Assembly (NCBI GenBank): GCA_025370845.1
Contig: JAMXFF010000032.1
Location: forward strand, 31,425-95,424
Source: Laspinema palackyanum D2a
Lineage (GTDB): Bacteria; Cyanobacteriota; Cyanobacteriia; Cyanobacteriales; Laspinemataceae
Length of the DNA stretch: 64,000 bases
Direction of reading: 5' to 3'
Under the pieces are notes generated by a model that saw only the letters and a program-made list of their open reading frames with translations, was not told the DNA's origin and did no database searches. This document shows, piece after piece, positions 43,001 to 52,200 of this stretch (positions are counted from its first letter, which is position 1; each line of letters starts with the position of its first letter). The translations under genes and the position numbers were made by a program.

Positions 43001-45197
43001 TGTGAATGAAGCGTTTTGCCGATTTTTTGGGGTGACCCGAGATGAGGCGATCGCCCATCACTATGAACCGGCAATTGTAGCAGAGGACCGGGAATCCGTC
43101 GCCCGATATCTGAATGAAATTTCGCCGCAAAATCCCGTGGTGACCTTTGAAAATCGGGCGATCGCCCGGGGAGAACTGCGCTGGACTCAATGGGTGACTC
43201 GCGGCATCTTTGATGAATCCGGTCGGATTTTGGAATACCAAGCGGTGGGACGGGATATCAGCGATCGCAAACAAATCGAAGAGGCGTTAAGCAACAGTCA
43301 GCATTTTCTCCAAAAAGTCGCCGATGCCATTCCCCATATTTTATATTTGCGCGACCTTTCTACCAACACCAGCATTTATCTCAATCAGCAATCCCTCGGA
43401 ATTTTAGGGTACTGTCCCGCTGAACTGGGGGATACCAACCCGGAATGGTCTCTCGAACGCTGTCATCCTGAGGATCAAGATCTGTTTTCCCAGGGAACTG
43501 CTCGTTTTCTCTCCCTTCAGGATAGTGACGTCCTCTCTACAGAATACCGATTTCGGCACAAAAATGGCGACTGGCGTTGGTTGAATGCCCGAGAAGTCGT
43601 CTTTTCCCGAGATCCCCAGGGAGTCCCCACTCACATCCTGGGTTCCGTTGAGGATATTACCCCCCGTAAACTGGCGGAAACGGAACTCGAACGGGCCAAA
43701 GATGCGGCAGAAGCAGCCAACCGCGCTAAAAGTGCCTTCCTCGCCAATATGAGTCATGAATTAAGAACTCCCCTCACAGCTATTTTAGGGTTTTCCCAAC
43801 TGATCAGTGCTGCCGCCAATCTCACCCGAGAACAGCAAGAGCATCTCAATATCGTTCGCAAAAGTGGGGAACATCTCCTCGATTTGATTGAACGGGTACT
43901 GGACCTCTCCAAAATTGAGGCGGGGACGATGACCCTGAGTGAAAATGATTTTGACCTGTACAGGTTGTTAATCGATGTGCAGAATATGTTCTCTTTGAAA
44001 GCGAAAGAAAAGGGGGTAGCACTGACGATGAATTCCGAGGTCAATGTCCCCACTTACATTAGGACTGATGAGGTTAAATTAAGGCAAATTTTGATTAATT
44101 TGCTGGGAAATGCGATTAAATTTACCGCTGAGGGTCAGGTGTCTTTACGAGTCAGCAGCGTGGGTAATGAGTCGGGAAACGGGTTGGTTGCCGGTGAGGT
44201 TCAATCGAAAATTTGCTTTGAAGTTTCGGATACGGGAATCGGCATAGACCCCAGGTACTTTAAACATCTTTTTAAACCCTTTGCTCAAACCCAAGCGGGG
44301 ATGTATTGTCAAGAAGGAACAGGTCTGGGGTTAAATATTAGCGCTCAGTTTATCCGATTAATGGGAGGGAATATCTCCGTCCAAAGCGGTGGCAAATCCT
44401 ATACGGAAGGGGAGCAATCTTGTGAAATGATTAGAGACGAAAACTCCTCCCTTGGGCCAATTACTACCTTTAAGTTTGAGATTCCTGTCCGGGTCGTAAT
44501 CGGGGGTGACATTCTCAGAATTAATCCCTCTCCCCGGGAACGCTCTATCCCTCCACAACAACCGGGCTACCGAATGATTGTGGTTGATGATCACGATTAT
44601 AACAGCCAACTGTTGATGGAAATTCTCCGACCTTTTGGGTTTGAATTAAGACGAGCGTTTAACGGGGAAGAAGTCCTGGAAATGTGGCAGCAGTTTTTAC
44701 CCCATTTAATTTGGATGGATATGCGAATGCCTAAAATAGATGGGTATGAAGCGACCCGTCGGATTAAAGCCTATTGTCGGAATCATCCGGAAATTCCGAT
44801 TCCGGCGATTGTCGCCATTACGGCGAGTGGTTGGCATTTTGATAAATCAGAAATTTTCGCGGCAGGTTGTGATGGGTTGATTCGCAAACCCTTTCGAGAA
44901 GTGGATATTTTTGAAGCGATCGCCACTCATTTAGGGCTATCTTTAATTGACCCTCATAAAATCCCCGGGTCTGCGCTTCCCCAAGAGGAACCCATCGCAC
45001 TGAAAGCATCGGACCTCACGAATATTCCTCGGGAATACCTCGACAGTTTATGGAATGGTTTAGTCCAAGGGGATTTAGAACGGATTGCCTCGGCGATCCA
45101 ACAAGTGGGTTTACAAGAACCCGCTTTAGCCCATGCTCTCCAATCTTTAGCCAATCAGTATCAATTTGAAAAGTTACTGGCGCTTATTTCAAGTTGA
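40002..45197 (+). CDS. Multi-PAS hybrid sensor histidine kinase
   Basis: This 1731-aa cytoplasmic-looking kinase has no obvious membrane helix. About nine PAS/PAC modules fill residues 30-1220; many end in the PAC phrase DITERKQA or similar. A coiled coil (LADYNQTLEMQVRDRTAELA) separates the fourth and fifth. HisKA holds AFLANMSHELRTPLTAILGF with His1252. The HATPase has NLLGNAIKFT and EGTGLGLNI. The receiver domain has LIWMDMRMPKIDGYEATRR with Asp1573. The C-terminal 100 residues (IPREYLDSLWNGLVQGDLER) are a helical extension often found in cyanobacterial hybrid kinases. The start could also be ATG 40053; neither has a good ribosome site. The signal is unknown, but PAS domains suggest redox, light or small ligands. 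Confidence 0.92.
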   Translation: MPKLKLETGLLIRPYSAMKHHHEALDGSEWRSHQLLAALPVGVALINPEGNLAYMNHYFQQLLGAEILSGEDNPGPRMPSWGGPHPWRRSLLGEPLTIETLHRTHQGEKIALELRSVPVWDEKGAITGALMTVAQIGDRLGTMHEGPEPNSLEQVGTTTPDQLSCNKFCTTVLEHPDTFIYCAKVSRSRPWQYQYCSPSAEAIFGYTSTEFLTQPELWLSHIDPKERAAVVQPALAQLNGGDFLTLEYRFQHKNGSWRWISQTFTVQPEATTDAWGVTGIALDITERKQADKALRDSKQRYAALANASPVGIFRTDLQGNCLYGNDRSFEMIGLSEAESMGPGWMSRLHPQDRDLVMTAWLNFVQQGVPFNCEYRFLRPDSTIVWVVGQAGIEKDAEGNPVGYVGTITDITARKQAQAALQLSEERLQALLENASVLISSVRLYGDRTWEYEYISPGAAALVGFTASELLAEPDLWLSRLPREDLDAVVVNLERVLAEKELEVEYRFRHKNGELRWLLQTLISRWDEGANCWMITGVTRDITERKQAEQLLADYNQTLEMQVRDRTAELAQINQRLEQEIRDRQKIEASLRKNEQTLSAILENVGACIYIKNLNSQYTYMNRVGVEWLGGVKSEVIGFDDFKFFSPEMAQFMQERDREVIQTGSIIQSFDIGFVQHPNELHHYLTIKVPLKNPDGSIYAICGISTDITELKQTEKALRLSEERIQALLNAIPDMMFRQRIDGTYLDVQFQEQIFNLPAQELIGRNLREFPMPESIQTDLFERFQRAVQTGTLQTYEHELEQEDGVHSYEARIVKSAVDEVVCIVRDVTERKRAEAALHESEERYRSVIAAMAEGVVLQEASGEIRTCNASAERILGLSEEQMTGKTSLDPGWRAIREDGSPFPGHQHPAMVTLGSGEPCANVIMGVYKPDGSLTWISINSQPLFHRGEDRPRAVVASFSDITDRFEAQQALRHSEARYRAILEDQTELIVRFLPDGMVTFVNEAFCRFFGVTRDEAIAHHYEPAIVAEDRESVARYLNEISPQNPVVTFENRAIARGELRWTQWVTRGIFDESGRILEYQAVGRDISDRKQIEEALSNSQHFLQKVADAIPHILYLRDLSTNTSIYLNQQSLGILGYCPAELGDTNPEWSLERCHPEDQDLFSQGTARFLSLQDSDVLSTEYRFRHKNGDWRWLNAREVVFSRDPQGVPTHILGSVEDITPRKLAETELERAKDAAEAANRAKSAFLANMSHELRTPLTAILGFSQLISAAANLTREQQEHLNIVRKSGEHLLDLIERVLDLSKIEAGTMTLSENDFDLYRLLIDVQNMFSLKAKEKGVALTMNSEVNVPTYIRTDEVKLRQILINLLGNAIKFTAEGQVSLRVSSVGNESGNGLVAGEVQSKICFEVSDTGIGIDPRYFKHLFKPFAQTQAGMYCQEGTGLGLNISAQFIRLMGGNISVQSGGKSYTEGEQSCEMIRDENSSLGPITTFKFEIPVRVVIGGDILRINPSPRERSIPPQQPGYRMIVVDDHDYNSQLLMEILRPFGFELRRAFNGEEVLEMWQQFLPHLIWMDMRMPKIDGYEATRRIKAYCRNHPEIPIPAIVAITASGWHFDKSEIFAAGCDGLIRKPFREVDIFEAIATHLGLSLIDPHKIPGSALPQEEPIALKASDLTNIPREYLDSLWNGLVQGDLERIASAIQQVGLQEPALAHALQSLANQYQFEKLLALISS

Positions 45198-46200
45198 AGT
45201 CACACTTAACGGTTCTATTCAACTCCTATTTAAGGTGGATAAAGGGTTAATTTTACTTTTGCCATATTTTAATTTAATCCAGTGATTAAATTATTACACT
45301 TCCTGTTTTTTAGCCGGAATAATATTTTTTGCAAACAGGGTTACAGGTCGAATTGAGTTGGAAAATCTCTTCAAACATCACTCTATTTAATCTAAAAAAA
45401 TGGGACGGGATATTAAGGGCTTTATGGGTGGATTTTTGGCGACAAAAGCGGTAAAATACAATTAGGGCTGGCAATGCCGGGAAAACAATCCACGGGTCCT
45501 AAGAGCGCGCCACCGTTGCGGAATGGTGAAACCAGGGGCGATCGCCTCCCTCAACCTCCAACCCTAACTAGGTGTAATCATTCCATCCAACTGGCGATGG
45601 GGAGCATCGGAACTGGGTGGGGTGAATCGAAGGCATCTGGAATCGGACAATCCACCCCATATCCCCTCTAGCCTAAAATAGACCTCTTGCATAAATCTCT
45701 TAAGCCCCTCTTTTTAAGGGGGGTTGGGGGGATCAATCCGGTATTTTGCAAGAGGTCTAATATAGGATAGGGGTACCGTATTAGATCCATAGGACAAGAA
45801 CCCCTCTGGCCCTAATTTGTTGCAGATTAGCAGAATGTTGTGAAGAACCCCAGTTTGTCCTCCCGTAACTGAACTGGAGTCGTAGAGACTTTGAGTAGCG
45901 CATCGGACATTCAAAGACAAGGATGGAAGAGTCAGGGATAAAAAGCTTGATTGATTTTTCAAGCCCAAGAATCTGCTATTATTAAAGCGAAAGGAAAATT
46001 GAGCCGGAATTTTTTGATGAATCCATGTTGATTTATTCAATTTTGTAATCCCTCCCCCCCCACCCCGGGGAAGTAGGAGAGGCTCGGTTTTTGAAACTGA
46101 TTGGAAGGAGAAAAAGATAAAATAAACTTGTTCGATCTAAAACCTCGTACAAATTTAGGAGAGTAGTCCTTATTCTCAAAAGACAGGAGTGACTCAATCA
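45198..46200. other. Intergenic kilobase with a TIR element
   Basis: No convincing gene lies here. 45198-45420 is A/T-rich. 45680-45758 is a short TIR element. The last 60 bases (GGAAGGAGAAAAAGATAAAA, then AGGAGAGTAG) form the leader of the response-regulator gene. Confidence 0.5.
45680..45758. mobile_element. Short TIR element, AGACCTC family, copy 3
   Basis: This 79-bp element begins AGACCTCTTGCATAAAT and ends ATTTTGCAAGAGGTCT. The inner part is CCCCTCTTTTTAAGGGGGGTT and GGGGGGATCAATCCGG. It is flanked by AAT on both sides (45677-45679 and 45759-45761), again a 3-bp duplication. Confidence 0.82.
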
Positions 46201-47715
46201 ATGATGAATCAGCGGTCCGCATCAAACCCTAAAGCTAATGTATTAGTCGTTGACGATACCCCCGTCAACCTGTTACTTTTGAACCAAATACTCTGTCGGC
46301 ATAATTATAAGATTAGAGTCGCTCCCAATGGAAAAATGGCGTTAAAATCTGTTTTCGCCAATCCACCGGATTTGATTTTATTAGACATTAAAATGCCCGA
46401 CATGGACGGGTACGAAGTGTGTCGTCAACTCAAATTAAACCCAGAGACGGAAGAAATTCCTATCATTTTTATCAGCGCATTGGATGGGGCGATTGATAAG
46501 GTAACGGCTTTTAATTTAGGGGGAGTAGACTATATCACCAAACCCTTTGAGCCGGTGGAAGTTTTGGCGCGCATTGAACATCAATTGCAACTGCGTGAAT
46601 TGATGGTAGAACTCAAGTCGCAAAATGCTCAGTTACAACTTTTACTAACCACCACCCAATCCATTAACGAAGCCCTGGATATAGACTCGGCCTTAGCTAT
46701 TATTTTAGAAAAAGTTTGTCTAACCCTGGGCTGGGACTTTGGGGAAGCCTGGATGCCAGATGACTCAGCCACTAAGCTGGTATATGGGCAGGCGTGGTAT
46801 GGAAATGATGCCAAACTTGCCGAATTTCATGACTACAGCAAAAACCAGGATGTTTTTCACTGCCGGGGATTTGCTGCCCGAATTTGGGAGGAGCAAGATT
46901 TAAAATGGATTGCTGATGCATCTCAGGAAGAGTCGGAGATGTTTTCTCGCGCCGATATCGCCGCAACGGCTGGACTCAAAGGAATGCTGGGAATTCCTAT
47001 TTTGCTGCGGGATAGTACGACGGGGGATAACTCGGAAGTGTTAGCGGTTTTGGTGTTTTTTCAAAAAAATGAAATGCAACCGGACCGGCGATCGCTGGAA
47101 TTACTCAAAGCCGTTGCCAGTCAGTTAGGGTCAATGATTCAGCGCAAAAAAACCGAAGCGGCTTTAAAAAAAGCTAATTTAGAATTAGAACGGCTGGCTA
47201 ATTTAGATAGTTTAACCCAAGTGGCCAATCGCCGTCGCTTTGATGACTATCTCGAACTCGAATGGAACCATGCACAACGGGAAAAACATCCGCTTTCTTT
47301 GATTTTATTCGACCTCGACTATTTTAAAGCTTATAACGACTACTACGGACATCAAGCGGGCGATCGCTGTTTGCAACAAGTCGCCCGTTCCGCAGGCAGT
47401 GCAGTCGCCCGCAAGACTGATTTACTCGCTCGTTATGGGGGTGAAGAGTTTGTGATGATCTTACCCAATACCCCCGGTTCCGGGGCGCTTACGGTGGCAG
47501 AAACCATTCGCGATCGCCTCAAACAGTTGCAAATCCCTCACTTAGATTCCCGAGTCAGTCCTTGGGTAACCGTCAGTCTGGGGATCGCCACCACGATTCC
47601 TACGGCACAAGAACAACCCGAATCGTTAATTGCCGCCGCCGATGCCGCCCTCTATGAGGCCAAATCTCAAGGGCGCGATCGGGCCATCCTCAAACCCCTT
47701 CCCCCAAACCCTTGA
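46201..47715 (+). CDS. Response regulator with GAF and GGDEF domains (diguanylate cyclase)
   Basis: The protein has 504 aa. The receiver domain has VLVVDDTPVNLLLLNQ and LILLDIKMPDMDGYEV with Asp62 as phospho-acceptor. A GAF domain spans about 150-320. The GGDEF domain reads RYGGEEF (about 411-417) with the upstream DLDYFKAYND, so it should make cyclic di-GMP from GTP. The inhibitory I-site RxxD is present as RKTD, five residues before GGEEF, so product inhibition is likely. ATG 46201 has AGGAG 11 bases upstream. No cognate kinase is adjacent in an operon; the PAS hybrid kinase upstream is separated by a kilobase. Confidence 0.93.
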   Translation: MMNQRSASNPKANVLVVDDTPVNLLLLNQILCRHNYKIRVAPNGKMALKSVFANPPDLILLDIKMPDMDGYEVCRQLKLNPETEEIPIIFISALDGAIDKVTAFNLGGVDYITKPFEPVEVLARIEHQLQLRELMVELKSQNAQLQLLLTTTQSINEALDIDSALAIILEKVCLTLGWDFGEAWMPDDSATKLVYGQAWYGNDAKLAEFHDYSKNQDVFHCRGFAARIWEEQDLKWIADASQEESEMFSRADIAATAGLKGMLGIPILLRDSTTGDNSEVLAVLVFFQKNEMQPDRRSLELLKAVASQLGSMIQRKKTEAALKKANLELERLANLDSLTQVANRRRFDDYLELEWNHAQREKHPLSLILFDLDYFKAYNDYYGHQAGDRCLQQVARSAGSAVARKTDLLARYGGEEFVMILPNTPGSGALTVAETIRDRLKQLQIPHLDSRVSPWVTVSLGIATTIPTAQEQPESLIAAADAALYEAKSQGRDRAILKPLPPNP

Positions 47716-47869
47716 CCCCTCAATCGGCCTTCCCCAGGCGTTTTCCTGCCAATTCCTCTAAGTTGGCGCAAATTGCGATAAAGTAGTTCTGGGGTCTCAC
47801 CCGTTCCCGGGTTAACCCCAGAAAAAATCCCGACTAAGGCCGCATCGATTCGTCGTTTTTATACAACAG

Positions 47870-49219
47870 ATGACTGACCAACGCGAGACTGATTCCCCAA
47901 AACCCGATTCCCCTCCGTCCCCCGAACCGACGGAGAATCTCACTCGGGAATCGCCAGAATCAGCCGAATCAGCCCAAAAATCCTGGACCGATCGCCTTTC
48001 TGGAATCTGGAATCAGGCCACAGACCGGCTCAAACAACTCTCCCTAGGCGATCGCCTCCCCCAATATTTTCAGGATTGGTTCAGCGTCAGCGATGAACGA
48101 GTCGCTGAAATTTTGACGACAGTTCGCGCCCAATTGCCCACCACCGAGGCCCTCTTAATTGGCAAACCCCAAGCGGGCAAAAGTTCCATCGTCCGGGGAC
48201 TCACCGGGGTTTCCGCCGAAATTGTCGGCCAAGGATTTCGTCCCCACACCCAACATACCGAACGCTATGCCTACCCCTCCAGTGAGTTGTCGTTACTGAT
48301 TTTTACCGATACCGTCGGACTCGGGGATGTCAACCAAGATACCAAGGCGATCGTCCAAGAGTTGGTCGGGGATTTGCAACAAGAAACGGGTCGGGCCAAA
48401 ATCCTGATTCTCCCGGTGAAAATCAACGATTTTGCCACGGATTCCCTCCGCCAAATCGCCCAACAGTTGCGCGCCGCGTCGCCTCACATCCCTTGTTTAC
48501 TGGCGGTGACCTGTTTGCATGAAGTCTATCCCCCGAATACCGAAGACCATCCCCCCTATCCCCCGGATTATCCGTCGGTGAATCGGGCGTTTGAGTCGAT
48601 TAAAGCCGGGTTTGCCGAGATTTGCGATCGGGCCGTTGCCTTGGATTTCACCCTAGAAGAAGATGGTTATACTCCCGTCTTTTATGGCCTAGAGGCCCTC
48701 AGCGATGCCCTAGCCGAACTCCTGCCGGAAGCCGAATCCAGCGCCATTTATCAATTGTTAGACCAAGGCGCAGGTGAAAAAATAGGTACATTGTATCGCG
48801 ATGTCGCCCGCCGGTATATTTTAGCCTTTTCCATCATGGCCGCCACCCTCGCTGCCGTTCCCCTACCCTTTGCCACCATGCCGGTCCTGACGGCCTTACA
48901 AGTCTCCCTGGTGGGATTGTTAGGGCGACTCTACGGACAGACCCTCACGCCGTCGCAAGCGGGGGGAGTCGTCAGTGCGATCGCCGGTGGATTTGCCGCC
49001 CAGGCGATCGGGCGGGAATTAGTCAAATTTGTGCCCATTTTCGGCAGTGCGATCGCCGCCTCCTGGGCCGCTGCCTATACTTGGGCCCTCGGTGAAGGGG
49101 CTTGTGTGTATTTTGGTGATTTAATGGGCGGTAAAAAACCCGACCCCGACAAAATTCAAGCCGCCATGCAAGATGCCTTTGCTGCGGCGAAAGAACGGTT
49201 TAAAGGCATTAACCGTTAA
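47870..49219 (+). CDS. P-loop GTPase with C-terminal DUF697-like membrane tail
   Basis: The protein has 449 aa. A disordered acidic and Pro-rich start (about 1-45) is followed by a GTPase core: G1 IGKPQAGKSSIVRGL (about residues 97-111), G3 FTDTVGLGDVNQD (about 143-155), and a CLLAVTCLHEV strand where the G4 NKxD would be, so the guanine-specificity motif is not canonical. The C-terminal part (about 310-420) carries two hydrophobic helices, like DUF697 membrane tails. Its stop codon overlaps the end of the convergent NACHT-WD40 gene by 11 bases. It may act in membrane or stress responses; it is related in layout to the GTPase at 6376-8295. Confidence 0.85.
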   Translation: MTDQRETDSPKPDSPPSPEPTENLTRESPESAESAQKSWTDRLSGIWNQATDRLKQLSLGDRLPQYFQDWFSVSDERVAEILTTVRAQLPTTEALLIGKPQAGKSSIVRGLTGVSAEIVGQGFRPHTQHTERYAYPSSELSLLIFTDTVGLGDVNQDTKAIVQELVGDLQQETGRAKILILPVKINDFATDSLRQIAQQLRAASPHIPCLLAVTCLHEVYPPNTEDHPPYPPDYPSVNRAFESIKAGFAEICDRAVALDFTLEEDGYTPVFYGLEALSDALAELLPEAESSAIYQLLDQGAGEKIGTLYRDVARRYILAFSIMAATLAAVPLPFATMPVLTALQVSLVGLLGRLYGQTLTPSQAGGVVSAIAGGFAAQAIGRELVKFVPIFGSAIAASWAAAYTWALGEGACVYFGDLMGGKKPDPDKIQAAMQDAFAAAKERFKGINR

Positions 49220-52200
49220 GGTTTTGCTCGATCGCCCCTAATGCTTTCAGGGTAGCTTTTTGGGCCTCGGTTAATCCCCGGGCCCCGGTAATATTCATCC
49301 CAGCGTAGGGTTTATTCACGATCGCCTGTAAGCAATCTCCTGACTCCAACTCCCACACTTTAATTGTTTCATCATAACTCCCGGAAACCAGCGTTTTTCC
49401 ATCGGGATGAAACACCAGGGATAACACCGCACTCCCATGTCCGTCTAAGGTTTTGAGACAGTCTCCGGTTTCTACATCCCAGAGATTCACCGTACCATCT
49501 TCCCGGCCAGAGGCGAGGGTTTTTCCATCCGGGGAAACCGCCACCGCCCAGATGGAGTTTCCTTGACCCTGTAACGTTTTCAGGCATTTACCTGTTCGGA
49601 AATCCCACAGGTTCATTGTGCCATCCCCGGTCCCAGAAACCAGGATTGTGCTATCGCTACTAAACGAGAGAGAGACTACCCGACTGGTATGCCCGGGTAA
49701 GGGGTTCATCCCCTGTTCCGTTTGCAAATCCCAGAGTTTCACGGTAGAGTCCGCACTCCCACAGGCCAAGGTTTGACCATCGGGGGATAAGGCCATCACT
49801 TCCCCAAAACTGGGGGGTTTCCCAGGGTTCGTGAGATTCTCACCTGTCTGGATATCCCAACGGTGGAGAGTCCCATCATCGCTAATGCTTATGAGGTGAT
49901 CTCCTGTAGAGGGAATGGCGACGGATAGCACTTTGCTGGGATGTCCCTGCCAGGTGCTTAAACATTCGCCGGTGGTTAAATCCCAGAGTTTGACGCTGCG
50001 ATCGGCACTGCCGGAGGCGAGGGTGTTGCCGTCGGGGGCGAGGGCCAAGGACCACACCGCACTGGCATATCCTTGTAAGGTTGTGAGGCATTCTCCTCGC
50101 ACAACATCCCAGAGTTTCACGGTTTCGTCATCACTTCCGGAGACCAAGGTGCGGCCATCGGGAGCAATGGCAACGGTTCCCACCCGACTATTGTGTTCTG
50201 GTAACCGATGTACACAGTCCCCGGTGGTGATATCCCAGACTTTCACGGTCCCATCGGCACTCCCTCCGATGAGAGTTCGGTTATCGGCAGCAACTGCTAA
50301 GGACCAAACGGAACTACTCTGTTCCTCTAAGGTTGTATGACAGTTTCCGGTGGTTAAATCCCAGAGTTTCACGGTTCCTCCCGCACTACCGGAGGCGAGG
50401 GTGATGCCATCCGGGGTGATTGCCACGGATAAAACCCACTCCGTATGTCCCTCTAAGGTTTTGCGACAGACGCCGGTTTCCACATCCCAGAGTTTCACGG
50501 TTTGGTCCGCGCTACCGGAGGCGATGGTTTCGCCATCGGGGGTGACGGCTACTGACCAGATGATGCTACCATGTCCGTATAAGGTTGTATGACAGTTGCC
50601 GGTTTCTAAATTCCAGAGTTTAAGGGTGCGATCGTTACTCCCGGAAATGATGGTTTTGCCATCGGGGGTAACGGCAACTGCTCTCACAAAATGGCTATGA
50701 CCCTGCAACGTTTGCAGACAGTTCCCCGTCCGGACATCCCAGGTTTTGACCGTCCCATCATCACTACCCGAAACCAGGGTTTTGCCATCGGGGGTGACTG
50801 CCACGGACCAGACTGCGGAGGAATGTCCTTGGCACAACACCAAGGGTTTACCCTCGACTTGCCATAAATAAATTTCTCCATTGGCATCTCCCGTGGCAAA
50901 CCACTCCCCATCGGGACTAAATGCTGCGGATAAAACTGTCCCAAAGACCGTGGTAAAGGTACAATGTTTTAAATTCGCTTCCGCTAAATTGACATTTCTT
51001 AAATTAGCTGAGGTAAAATCAGCCCCTAAGATGACTGTATCTCGGAGGTCACTATTATCTAAGGCATTGGGGTCAAGTTTTAAGAGTAAAGTAACCGCAT
51101 TTCCGCCGAGATATCCTGCTTCATTTTCGCATTGACCTTGGGTGGATTGGACTAATTGTAATAATCGGGTTTTGGTGGTTTCTCCGGGGTCAACCGTGGG
51201 CAATAATAGCTCTAAAACCGCTTGGGTTAAGGGTGCTTTGCCAAAGGTTTGTCCGAGTTCGGACGCAGGGGGAAACTGTTTGAGGTCCGCAAATTCGGCA
51301 AAATCTGGGGCTAAGATGCCTAATTCCACTGCAAATTTATAGGCGACAAAAAACTCTAAGAGTGAGCGATGGGCGGGGGTATAGTCTCCTTCGGCATTAC
51401 GAATCAGCATGGTTTGAGCCATCATGTCATAATGCCAGTGGTCTAAATCTTTTTGTTGTTGGACCACGGTACTGAACAGGCGACGCAGGCGATTGGGAAA
51501 TTCCCGGAAATTGAGACTCATGCGATCGCTAGAGAGCATTTCCCAGGACAATTCGCAGAGGAAATATAACTTATCCGCCATTGAGGTAAAAGTGCGCTCG
51601 GTTTTAATATCCCGTTCCATTTTTCGGCGCACGGCATAGAAGTAAATTCGGGATAAATCAATGGGTTTTCCTGACTCAATTTCGGGTAACGCTTCCAAAA
51701 TCAACTCAATCATAACGGGACGTTTTGCCAAATCCAATAATTTGGCATTTCTCATGACTTTTTCCACCGTTGCCGCTGTTGCTCGTTTGCTAATGACATC
51801 GCGGATTTGGGTGGAATTGAGCTTTTCAATTTCCAGAACTTCAAACTGGGGAGTTGCACCAATTAAATTAGCAGTGGATGCTTTTAATTCCGCATTTAAA
51901 AGGGCGCGTCCTTCTTGAGCTTCGGGAAAATGTTCCGTCCGACAGGTGAGGATGACTTTGGAACCGGGAACGACAACTTTGGCGAGTTCCCAAAAGTTAT
52001 TAATCATTTGTTGGCGATCGACTTTGGCGGCCATTTCATCAAAGCCATCAAAAATTAATAACAATTTACCCATGCGATTCAATTGCTCAAAGGCAGAATA
52101 ACCGGGTAAGCCAATTTCATGCTGCCGGAAAAAGAATTCTGAAAACAAGGATTCGACACTGACGGCTTTGGCATAATCCCGTAAGGGAATCACTAAAGGC

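Noticed and set aside
45474..45671. 65-codon plus-strand frame
   Set aside because: The composition is unlike protein and there is no ribosome site; the region is intergenic next to a TIR element.
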